From: Bacteroidota bacterium
Lineage (GTDB): Bacteria; Bacteroidota; Bacteroidia; B-17B0; Aurantibacillaceae
DNA: 47,634 nucleotides
Reading direction: 5' to 3'
Assembly (NCBI GenBank): GCA_021323535.1
Contig: JAJONO010000033.1
Coordinates: 1-47,634 of the forward strand
Position numbers and translations under genes: made by a program. The notes under the pieces were generated by a model. That model did not search any database and was not told where the DNA came from. It worked only from the letters and a program-made list of their open reading frames with translations. Position 1 is the stretch's first letter; each line of letters starts with the position of its first letter. Below are positions 1 through 7,541 of the stretch, piece by piece.

Positions 1-3000
1 GATGTAAAACTGTTCGGGCCGGTCCAGCTATATGTTGTTGTTCCGTTTGCTGTAAGGCTTATTGTTTGTCCTGCACAAATAGGTGAATTGCTTCCTAAAA
101 GAGGGGCTGCGGGAATCGGATTCACAGTAACGCTGATCGTTCCTTCTGGTCCTGTACAACCCAACTGTGTAGCAGTTACAGAATAATCTCCTGTGGCTAA
201 TGTTGAGGCATTTGTTATTGTCGGATTCTGAAGAACAGATGTAAAACCATTCGGGCCCGTCCAACTATAGCTTGCGCCACCAGGACTAATTGTGAAATTA
301 AGGTTTTGTCCCGCGCATATTGGCGAATTACTTAATGGCAAAGGTGCGCCAGGAATTGGATTCACTGTTATACTCACTGTTCCTACATTACTTATGCACC
401 CTGCACCGCTTGTTGCTGTCGCAGAATAAATACCGGTAGCTAAAGTAGATGCTCCTGTTACAGATGGATTCTGCACGTTCGCTGTGAAACTATTAGGGCC
501 GGTCCAGTTATAAGAAAATCCTCCGGTACTAATTGTGAAATTAATATTTTGCCCTGCGCAGATCGGTGAGTTACCTGATAGAACCGGCGTGGCAGGAGTT
601 GGATTTACAGTAATACTGATCGTTGCTGCCGAACTTCCACAACCCGAAACATTCACACCAACGGTATATGTTCCGGAAGCTGCAAGTGTTACAGCTGTGA
701 TCGTTGGATTCTGAAGTGTGGATACAAAACCATTCGGACCACTCCAATTGTAGGATGCTCCTAAAATTGTACTTGCAGTGAATGTAAGATTTTGCCCGGT
801 ACAAGGAGTATTACTTGATAATATTGGAGGCGGCGGATTACCAAAAACACTTACGCTTACAGTTCCGGCAGGGCCGGTACAACCTGCAGTGCTTGTCGCG
901 GTTACAGAATACATTCCTGTTGCAAGTGTTGATGCGCCTGTGATAGATGGATTCTGAAGGGTGGATGTAAATCCGTTCGGACCATTCCAGTTGTAAGAAA
1001 AGCCAGCTGGGTTTGCCGTAAGATTAATGTTTGATCCTTCGCATAAGGTAGCGGTTCCTCCTGCTGTTGGCGCAGATGGAGTTTGGTTCACTGTTACACT
1101 CACCGTTCCTTTTGCACTCGCACAGCCCAGCACTGTTATCGATAAAGAATAATTTCCAGCAGCGAGTGTAGACGCTCCTGCAATAGTTGGATTTTGCGAA
1201 GTAGAATTAAAACTGTTCGGACCGGTCCAGCTATACGTTGCTCCTGAAACCGGAGAAACAGAAAGACTGATCGTTTGTCCTGAACATAAAGGACTATTCG
1301 ATAATGGTACCGGGGTTGCCGGTATAGGATTTACAGTCACCGAAATTGTTCCTGCGGGACCTGTACACCCAGCCATTGTAGCGTTAACTGAATAAACACC
1401 ACTTCCTGCCGTTGAAATTCCTGTTATGGTTGGATTCTGAATGTTAGATGTAAAACCATTCGGACCAGTCCATGAATAAGTGGCTCCGGAAGTAAATGTA
1501 GAAGTAAGATTTAGATTTTGTCCGGCACAGAGCGGACTGTTAGCACCTGCAGTTGGTGACGCGGGAATTGTATTTACCGCAACTGCCAGTGTTCCTGTTG
1601 GACCCGTACATCCTGCCATAGTTGCATTTACCGAGTATACTCCCGCACCTGCTGTAGTAATTCCAGTGATGGTCGGATTCTGAACATTAGATGTAAAACT
1701 GTTCGGACCGCTCCATGCATATGTTGCACCTGAAGTAAATGTTGCCGTAAGATTTAAATTCTGCCCGACACAAATCGGAGCATTACTTCCCGGCGAAGGT
1801 GAAGCAGGCGTTGTATTTACAGTTACAGCAATTAATGTTGCCGCGCTTCCGCAACCCGAAACGTTTACTGAAAGTGTATAATTCCCTGCCGCTGCAGTTG
1901 TCACATTTGTTAATGTTGGATTTTGCAAAGCTGATGAAAAACCATTTGGCCCTGTCCATGCATAACTAGCCCCTGCAATAGTTGCAGCGGTGAAGGTGAG
2001 ATTTTGTCCCGTACAAACCGGTGAGTTACTCCCCAGATTAGGTGGTGAAGGAATTCCAAAAACGTTTACACTAAAAGTTCCGAAAGGTCCTGTACATCCG
2101 CCAGCGCTTGCTGTTACAGAATACATTCCTGTTGCCAGAGTAGTTGCTCCTGTAATTGTAGGGTTTTGTAATGTTGAAGAGAATCCATTAGGGCCCGTCC
2201 AGTTATAAGTAAAGCCTCCGGGATTTGCGGTTAAATTTATGTTTGATCCTGCACAAAGTGTTGCTGTTCCTCCGGCAGTTGGAGCGGAAGGTGTTTGATT
2301 AACTGTTACCGCAACGGTGCCTTTTGAACTTGCGCAGCCTGCAACAGATATTGAAAGAGAGTAATTTCCCGCGGCAAGTGTTGATGCTCCAACTATTGTA
2401 GGATTTTGTAATGTTGAATTAAAACTATTCGGGCCGGTCCAGCTATAAGTTGCTCCTGCACTGAAAGTCGTGGAAAGACTCAGCGTTTGTCCTGAACAGA
2501 TAGGACTATTTGCTGAAGGAACCGGTGCTGCCGGAATTGGATTTACAACAACATTGACAGTTCCGTTTGGTCCGCTGCATCCTGAAATGGTTGCATTTAC
2601 AGAATACACACCACTTCCCGCCACTGTGATTCCTGCAATGGATGGATTCTGAACGTTAGATGTAAAACCATTCGGACCATTCCAGGAATAAGTTGCTCCT
2701 GCTGTGAATGTGGATGTAAGATTTAAATTTTGTCCCTCGCACAAAGGAGAATTACTTCCTGGCGCCGGTGCCGCCGGAACTGTGTTCACCACAACTGCAA
2801 TTGTTCCGTTAGGTCCGGTACATCCGGCAATGGTGCCTTTTACAGAATAGGTTCCGGCTCCTGCAAGCGTTATTCCTGTAATAGTTGGGTTCTGAAGTGT
2901 GGATGTAAAACCGTTGGGACCAGCCCAGCTGTAAGTTGCTGCTGCAGTAAATGTAGATGTAAGATTTAAATTCTGTCCAACGCATAAAGGTGTGTTGGCA

Positions 3001-3960
3001 CCCGGTGATGGCGCTGCAGGAGTTTGATTGACTGTAACGCTAACGGTTCCCGCCGAACCTGTACAACCTGCAACAGTTGCAGTCACAGAATACATTCCTG
3101 TAGCAAGAGTTGTTGCTCCTGTAATGGTTGGATTTTGTAAGGTTGATGAAAATCCGTTAGGGCCCGTCCAACTGTATGTGGCTGTTCCTACTACTGTGAG
3201 ATTTAAATTTTGTCCCGAACACAAAGGTGAGTTACTACCCGGAGAAGGAATTCCTGGTATTGCATTTACGGTGACATTAATCACACCTGCCGGACTTGTA
3301 CAGCCTGCAACTGTTGTTGTTACAGAATATCCGCCGGTGGCAACAGATGAAGCTCCGGTGATTGTAGGATTTTGTAATGCTGATGTAAATCCGTTAGGCC
3401 CTGTCCATGAAAAAGTTCCACCACCAGGAAGCGCGGTAAAACCAAGATTTTGTCCTGCGCATATTGGTGCGTTGCTATTAGGTACAGGCGCTGACGGCGT
3501 TGAATTAACGACTACCGAAATAGTTCCTATTGGGCTGGAGCATCCTGCTGCTGTTATAAATAACGTGTATGTTCCAGTGGCAAGTGTTGAAACTCCAGTA
3601 ATGGTTGGATTCTGTACAGATGATGTGAAACCGTTCGGACCGGTCCAGCTATAAACACCGCTGCTGACAAGATTGGAAGTGAAAATCAGATTCTGCCCCG
3701 AACAAACCGGAGAGTTGCTTCCAAGCGTTGGTGTTGATGGTGCATTATTTATTGTAACAGAAAGTGTTCCTGTGGTCCCTACGCAACCACTCGTTGTTGC
3801 TACCGCCGAATAAACTCCGGAAGCGGCCGTCGTAACACTGCCAACCGTTGGGCTCTGGACAGCCGATGTAAAACTATTTGGTCCGGTCCAGGAATAAGTT
3901 GCACCATTACTCACTGCATTCAAACTTAATGTCTGCCCGGCACATAAAGGCCCGTTGCTC
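1..3960 (-). repeat. Tandem ~240-bp coding repeats (Ig-like domain array, at least 17 units)
   Basis: The plus-strand signature of the GPNGF motif (ccattcggacc and variants) recurs near 8, 246, 488, 730, 970, 1209, 1452, 1697, 1941, 2185, 2427, 2670, 2909, 3151, 3388, 3631 and 3871. The spacing is 237-245 bases. Each unit is one ~80-residue Ig-like domain, so this is a protein repeat and not a CRISPR or satellite array. Unit sequences have diverged but stay in frame. The array continues beyond the left edge. Confidence 0.93.
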
Positions 3961-4910
3961 GTAATAGAGGGTGCTGTCGGAGTTGTGACCGCAGCAACTG
4001 TAATTGTTTTACTTATTGGCGGACAACCAGCAGTTGCATCACCAACCAGAACGGTATAATTACCAACACCGGCACCGATGGATTGTGTTGTAGCGCTTGT
4101 GTTCCAGGTATAAGTTAACGGTGGCGATCCACCGCTTGCCGTTGCTGTAATTGCAGTAGTAGCAGAGCCTCCCGAACAAACCACAGGATTTGTAGGAGTA
4201 ATGTTCACTGTCATTGCAGGAACCACATATACATTGATCGTATCTTTATTTGTGCCAGGACAACCGGTTAAGGGTGATCCGCTTACCAGGTAGGAAATCA
4301 ATGTTGGTGTGGAAGCTGTTGGTGTGACTGTTGTTGTGGCACACGCAGCAGCACAGCTCAGATAAGAATTATAAGCGCCCACTGCTCCGGGAGAAATGGA
4401 GGTCCATGTAATAGAAGCAACGCTCAATCCTCCAACCGTCATGGTTGCAGCACAATTAGCCCTCACGGTAAAATCATCAGAAGCTTTTACGGTTTTTGTT
4501 GCAGTGATATGATAGATGGGGCTATCTCCTCCCGGTTTGCAATATGTAATACAAACCATGGTTTGATTATTCACGCAGGCAGGGGTTCCTATTGACACTG
4601 TACCTCCGCAATTGATCTGGTAAAATGCCGATCCACTGGGGGAAGGATTTGTAACATCGAAACTTAACAGATCAGAACCGGGGTTTACAAAAACAACAAA
4701 TTTAATGCAATTAGATCCTGCGCAACAGGTACCATTTCTGACAGGGCCACTTTGTGTCCAGGCAGTATCCACCTGCGAAGTTAAATTGACTGTAAAAGTG
4801 GTGGCACCACAAACTGTACATTGTGCCTTTAGTTTACCCGCATAAAAAATTGCTGTAATGATTAACAGACAAATTAATTTTTTGTGAAGGACACCGTAAA
4901 TTTTCCCCAT
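1..4910 (-). CDS. Giant Ig-like-repeat surface protein, 5' part only (gene continues past the left edge)
   Basis: A single minus-strand reading frame begins at ATG 4908-4910. I translated most of its 5' half and the first ~850 bases of the window without meeting a stop, so at least 1636 residues are encoded and the end lies outside the window. Residues 1-28 are a Sec signal peptide (basic MGKIYGVLHKK, hydrophobic LICLLIITAIF, cleavage near KAQ). A Cys-rich N-terminal domain follows (CCAGSNC, YQINCGG, CITYCKPGG). Then comes one PKD/SprB-like segment (VCSGGSATT...TYTWNTS) and at least 17 tandem domains of about 80 residues. Each domain carries PxCxGQ, YSWTGPNGFTS, QNPTI and a late Gly-Cys; the pattern resembles the Pfam Ig-like CHU_C-associated family. 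Known relatives are secreted adhesins of Bacteroidota, often ending in a gliding-motility or T9SS C-terminal domain, which cannot be seen here. Surface adhesion or filament function is inferred. Every minus- or plus-strand ORF inside it is a shadow. Confidence 0.93.
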   Translation of the reverse strand, partial: MGKIYGVLHKKLICLLIITAIFYAGKLKAQCTVCGATTFTVNLTSQVDTAWTQSGPVRNGTCCAGSNCIKFVVFVNPGSDLLSFDVTNPSPSGSAFYQINCGGTVSIGTPACVNNQTMVCITYCKPGGDSPIYHITATKTVKASDDFTVRANCAATMTVGGLSVASITWTSISPGAVGAYNSYLSCAAACATTTVTPTASTPTLISYLVSGSPLTGCPGTNKDTINVYVVPAMTVNITPTNPVVCSGGSATTAITATASGGSPPLTYTWNTSATTQSIGAGVGNYTVLVGDATAGCPPISKTITVAAVTTPTAPSITSNGPLCAGQTLSLNAVSNGATYSWTGPNSFTSAVQSPTVGSVTTAASGVYSAVATTSGCVGTTGTLSVTINNAPSTPTLGSNSPVCSGQNLIFTSNLVSSGVYSWTGPNGFTSSVQNPTITGVSTLATGTYTLFITAAGCSSPIGTISVVVNSTPSAPVPNSNAPICAGQNLGFTALPGGGTFSWTGPNGFTSALQNPTITGASSVATGGYSVTTTVAGCTSPAGVINVTVNAIPGIPSPGSNSPLCSGQNLNLTVVGTATYSWTGPNGFSSTLQNPTITGATTLATGMYSVTATVAGCTGSAGTVSVTVNQTPAAPSPGANTPLCVGQNLNLTSTFTAAATYSWAGPNGFTSTLQNPTITGITLAGAGTYSVKGTIAGCTGPNGTIAVVVNTVPAAPAPGSNSPLCEGQNLNLTSTFTAGATYSWNGPNGFTSNVQNPSIAGITVAGSGVYSVNATISGCSGPNGTVNVVVNPIPAAPVPSANSPICSGQTLSLSTTFSAGATYSWTGPNSFNSTLQNPTIVGASTLAAGNYSLSISVAGCASSKGTVAVTVNQTPSAPTAGGTATLCAGSNINLTANPGGFTYNWTGPNGFSSTLQNPTITGATTLATGMYSVTASAGGCTGPFGTFSVNVFGIPSPPNLGSNSPVCTGQNLTFTAATIAGASYAWTGPNGFSSALQNPTLTNVTTAAAGNYTLSVNVSGCGSAATLIAVTVNTTPASPSPGSNAPICVGQNLNLTATFTSGATYAWSGPNSFTSNVQNPTITGITTAGAGVYSVNATMAGCTGPTGTLAVAVNTIPASPTAGANSPLCAGQNLNLTSTFTSGATYSWTGPNGFTSNIQNPTITGISTAGSGVYSVNATMAGCTGPAGTISVTVNPIPATPVPLSNSPLCSGQTISLSVSPVSGATYSWTGPNSFNSTSQNPTIAGASTLAAGNYSLSITVLGCASAKGTVSVTVNQTPSAPTAGGTATLCEGSNINLTANPAGFSYNWNGPNGFTSTLQNPSITGASTLATGMYSVTATSTAGCTGPAGTVSVSVFGNPPPPILSSNTPCTGQNLTFTASTILGASYNWSGPNGFVSTLQNPTITAVTLAASGTYTVGVNVSGCGSSAATISITVNPTPATPVLSGNSPICAGQNINFTISTGGFSYNWTGPNSFTANVQNPSVTGASTLATGIYSATATSGAGCISNVGTVSITVNPIPGAPLPLSNSPICAGQNLNFTISPGGASYSWTGPNGFTSVLQNPTITNASTLATGDYSVTATQLGCTGPEGTISVTVNPIPAAPLLGSNSPICAGQTISLTANGTTTYSWTGPNSFT
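600..3026 (-). repeat. Higher-order repeat: two ~1.21-kb blocks of five Ig-like domains each
   Basis: Units five positions apart resemble each other more than their neighbours do. The unit with aacccgaaac near 643 recurs near 1853. The unit beginning ccaaaaac near 840 recurs near 2055. The unit with a cytosine-poor start and 'agagaataatttcc'-like text near 1145 recurs near 2355. The 'acaccacttcc' unit near 1396 recurs near 2607. The following unit near 1640 recurs near 2850. The offset is about 1,210 bases each time, which implies duplication of a five-domain block (about 601-1813 and 1814-3026). Boundaries are approximate. Confidence 0.75.
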
Positions 4911-4966
4911 AGATTAAATTGCAACTCAATCTTTTACGGGTCCCAAGTGTTAAAGTTTCATAACTT

Positions 4967-4980
4967 AACGAATATTCGTT
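4967..4980. promoter_or_regulatory. 14-bp perfect palindrome upstream of the giant repeat gene
   Basis: AACGAATATTCGTT is a perfect inverted repeat 57-70 bases upstream of the start codon at 4910, in the 222-base gap before the next gene. Size and position suit an operator for a dimeric regulator. No regulator can be assigned, and chance in AT-rich DNA is possible. Confidence 0.4.
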
Positions 4981-5076
4981 CCAATATATTCAAATAGCTT
5001 ATTATCAATAATTTATATTCATCTTAAATACCTGTATTTTGGTAATAAAATTACCTCCGGAGGGAGCTCTCAAAGG

Positions 5077-5108
5077 AAAAGGCGCGCCACATGAATAACG
5101 CACCTTTT
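5077..5108 (-). terminator. Terminator-like hairpin downstream of the VWA operon
   Basis: The arms AAAAGGCGCG (5077-5086) and CGCACCTTTT (5099-5108) form a 10-bp stem with one mismatch and a 12-base loop. A-rich and T-rich ends on both sides let it act in either direction. It lies 25 bases past the stop of the minus-strand VWA gene. The rest of gap 4911-5132 holds only the palindrome at 4967 and a CCTCCGGAGG motif near 5055. Confidence 0.55.
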
Positions 5109-5132
5109 AATCAACTACACGGATCAACTATT

Positions 5133-7091
5133 CTATGGTTTTTTTAAAAGTTCGGCCATTTCAACAAGGCGGATGAATTCGGCTCTGTAACCTTCATCAT
5201 CTTTTCCTTTAGATTGTTTAGCCAAAGCGATCACAGATTTATAATCGGCATCGCCTTTAAATTTTGAATCGCGTAAGATCATTCCAAATTGTGCCACAGC
5301 GCTTGAGAATCTACAATTTTCAGAAGCTTTAGAAAAAGATACTTTATCATCTTTCAATACTTCGGTGATGAGTTTCGAAACACTTTCGCTTGGTTCTTTG
5401 TAACGGAACTTAATGGTCATGATTTCGCTGCTGGTAGATTTGCTTGGCGCAACGGGCGACTGATATTTAAGCGGATCTATTGACGCAAGCACTTCATCCG
5501 ATCCAGCAGGAATAATTTCATAGATTGCTGTTACGGTATGTCCCGCTCCTAATTCACCTGCATCTTTTTTATCGTTATTAAAATCTTCTTTATTGAGGAT
5601 CCTGTTTTCGTAACCCACCAAACGGTACCCTTTTACTTTATTCGGGTTGAATTCAATTTGGATCTTCACATCTTTGGCAATGGTTAAAAGTGTTCCGCCC
5701 ATTTCTTTTACAAGAACTTTTTTAGCTTCAAAAATATCATCCACGTAAGCATAGTTTCCGTTTCCTTTATCGGCAAGCTGCTCCATTTTAGAATCTTTGT
5801 AGTTACCGGTTCCGAATCCAAGAACAGTTAAGAAAACACCGTCTTCGCGTTTTTGTTCAATGAGACGTGTGAGATCACCATCGCTGCTAACACCAACGTT
5901 AAAGTCACCATCGGTAGCAAGGATCACACGGTTATTTCCTCCTTTGATAAAATTATCTTTCGCAGTTTGATAAGCAAGAACAATGCCTGCGCCGCCAGCT
6001 GTTGATCCTCCGGCTTCGAGACTTTCAATAGCCTGCATTATTTTTTCTTTCTCGCTTCCCGGAGTTGAAGGCAGAACCAATCCTGCTGCTCCGGCGTACA
6101 CAACGAGAGAAACACGATCCTGTGTTCTTAGCTGATCCACCAATAAACGTAAACCCGATTTTACCAATGGTAATCTGTCGGCAGTCATCATTGATCCTGA
6201 AACATCAACAAGAAATACAAGATTATTAGCGGGAAGATTTTCTGTTTTTACTTCTTTACCCTGAATGCCGATATGAATAAGATTATGTTTTTTGTTCCAG
6301 GCACATTCTGTGTATTCGGTGGTAATAGAAAAAGGAACATCGCCTTTTGGTTGCGGATAATTATAACTGAAATAATTAATCATTTCTTCAACGCGAACAG
6401 CATCCGGCGGAGGCATGCTTCCTTTGGTGATATAACGACGCACATTGCTGTAAGAAGCACGGTCAACATCAATACTTAAAGTAGATAAGGGATCTTTTGA
6501 AACATCTTTGTATTCATTTTCATTGATGCGGCTGTATTCTTCAGTGTTGAATTCGGGAGCTTTGTTGTAAGAAGTTACAGCCGGAATACCAAAATTGGCT
6601 TTACTCATTTTTTTACAGGATTCCATCGATTTGTATGCAACCTGCTCTTTCATCTGCACATGTTCTATTTTCTTTTCAGATATTTCCGCTTTCAAAACTT
6701 TTATTTCATCTTTCTGACTAATTACTTGTTTTTCCTTGTCCTTCACTTTAACATCATTCAATGTTTTTGTCAACAATGAAAGCGAAATGTTTATCATAGT
6801 TTTTTCGGTATTTCCAACAACAACCGCTTTAGAATATTTTTCATAACCAATAAGACTGGCCACCACTTTGTAAGTTCCGGGCCCGAGCTTACTCACGCAA
6901 AAATTCCCGTCAACGTCCGATAAACCGCCACTGACAAAAACAGTGTCTTGTTTGTAGATGATAAGCTTAGCGCCAGCCAAAGTTTCGTTTGATCGTGAAT
7001 CTGTTACTTTTCCGCAAACAGATTTGTTTCCGTTCTGAGCCGATAGTCCCAAGCCAACAAACATAATTGTAGTGAAGATGATTTTATACAT
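5133..7091 (-). CDS. YfbK-like von Willebrand factor A protein with N-terminal carboxypeptidase-regulatory domain
   Basis: 652 residues, ATG start, signal peptide at residues 1-18 (ending LGLSAQ). Residues ~25-105 look like a CarboxypepD_reg beta-sandwich (VCGKVTD, GTYKVVASLIGY). Residues ~115-160 form a charged, helical linker. Residues ~183-285 match the VWA-associated N-terminal region of YfbK (DPLSTLSIDVDRASYSNVRR, VRVEEMINYF). The VWA domain starts near 290 with an intact MIDAS motif DVSGS (Asp296) and a later ATDGDFNVG. The C-terminal ~180 residues fit the YfbK_C/DUF3520 region (GAGHTVTAIYEI, RFSSAVAQFGMILRDS). The family's biochemical role is unsettled; metal-dependent protein binding in the envelope is inferred from MIDAS. 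It is the last gene of a three-gene minus-strand unit and a close paralogue of the protein encoded at 7542-9464. Confidence 0.93.
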   Translation of the reverse strand: MYKIIFTTIMFVGLGLSAQNGNKSVCGKVTDSRSNETLAGAKLIIYKQDTVFVSGGLSDVDGNFCVSKLGPGTYKVVASLIGYEKYSKAVVVGNTEKTMINISLSLLTKTLNDVKVKDKEKQVISQKDEIKVLKAEISEKKIEHVQMKEQVAYKSMESCKKMSKANFGIPAVTSYNKAPEFNTEEYSRINENEYKDVSKDPLSTLSIDVDRASYSNVRRYITKGSMPPPDAVRVEEMINYFSYNYPQPKGDVPFSITTEYTECAWNKKHNLIHIGIQGKEVKTENLPANNLVFLVDVSGSMMTADRLPLVKSGLRLLVDQLRTQDRVSLVVYAGAAGLVLPSTPGSEKEKIMQAIESLEAGGSTAGGAGIVLAYQTAKDNFIKGGNNRVILATDGDFNVGVSSDGDLTRLIEQKREDGVFLTVLGFGTGNYKDSKMEQLADKGNGNYAYVDDIFEAKKVLVKEMGGTLLTIAKDVKIQIEFNPNKVKGYRLVGYENRILNKEDFNNDKKDAGELGAGHTVTAIYEIIPAGSDEVLASIDPLKYQSPVAPSKSTSSEIMTIKFRYKEPSESVSKLITEVLKDDKVSFSKASENCRFSSAVAQFGMILRDSKFKGDADYKSVIALAKQSKGKDDEGYRAEFIRLVEMAELLKKP

Positions 7092-7165
7092 GATTTCGCG
7101 TTTTAATGATTATTCTTTTTGTTGTGATGAAACAGTTTCTGTATTTCCATAAAAATTTAAAAAAA

Positions 7166-7507
7166 TCAATGCTCAGCGTTCACACAGGCCCTGATTTCCA
7201 TCTTGCCGGTAATGATCATGGGTTTTTCAATCACAATATCATCCATATCGGCCGAGGCGTATCCCTTATAGGTAGAGGTCACGCGGTAATTTCCCGGGGT
7301 AAGGTCCTTAAAGGAATATTCTCCTTTGGCATCGCTTTTTACGCTCGTAATTTTTTTATTATCCTTATAAAGTGTAAGTGTTACGCCCGCGATTGGTGTA
7401 TCCTGGTATTTTTCTACCACTTTAATAGTGATAGAAGATTTTTTTTGCGCACTGGCAAACAGCGAACCACAAAGTAAAACTAAAAGGATGAAAAATCTAT
7501 TCAACAT
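7166..7507 (-). CDS. Small secreted CarboxypepD_reg-domain protein
   Basis: 113 residues with a signal peptide at 1-20 (FFILLVLLCGSLFASAQ). The remainder is essentially one carboxypeptidase regulatory-like beta-sandwich: ITIKVVEKYQDTPIAGVTLTLY, then GEYSFKDLTPGNYRVTSTYKGYAS. The same fold forms the N-terminus of both VWA proteins on either side. The gene sits 34 bases after one VWA gene and 74 bases before the other, so it probably belongs to the same transcript. Such domains normally sit in front of larger exported proteins; a free-standing copy may be a partner or a remnant of a duplicated VWA gene. No catalytic residues are expected. Confidence 0.85.
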   Translation of the reverse strand: MLNRFFILLVLLCGSLFASAQKKSSITIKVVEKYQDTPIAGVTLTLYKDNKKITSVKSDAKGEYSFKDLTPGNYRVTSTYKGYASADMDDIVIEKPMIITGKMEIRACVNAEH

Positions 7508-7541
7508 ATGTTTTCTTTCCTTTAAGATGAAAAGAATAAGG

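Noticed and set aside
28-804. Short minus-strand ORFs of 77-78 codons in the repeat region
   Set aside because: They lie out of frame with the single long minus-strand frame, which encodes a coherent Ig-like domain array with a signal peptide. Their Cys/Ser/Asn-rich text is a frame-shadow of the repeat.
1480-3654. Plus-strand ORFs (up to 208 codons at 3028-3654) opposite the giant repeat gene
   Set aside because: They recur at the repeat spacing and have PVTVG/FTEYTP-like text created by the reverse complement of the repeats. No independent start, signal or family pattern.
1-3960. CRISPR array or satellite DNA
   Set aside because: Period is ~240 bases, units diverge, and variation keeps one protein frame open. 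CRISPR repeats are short with unique spacers.
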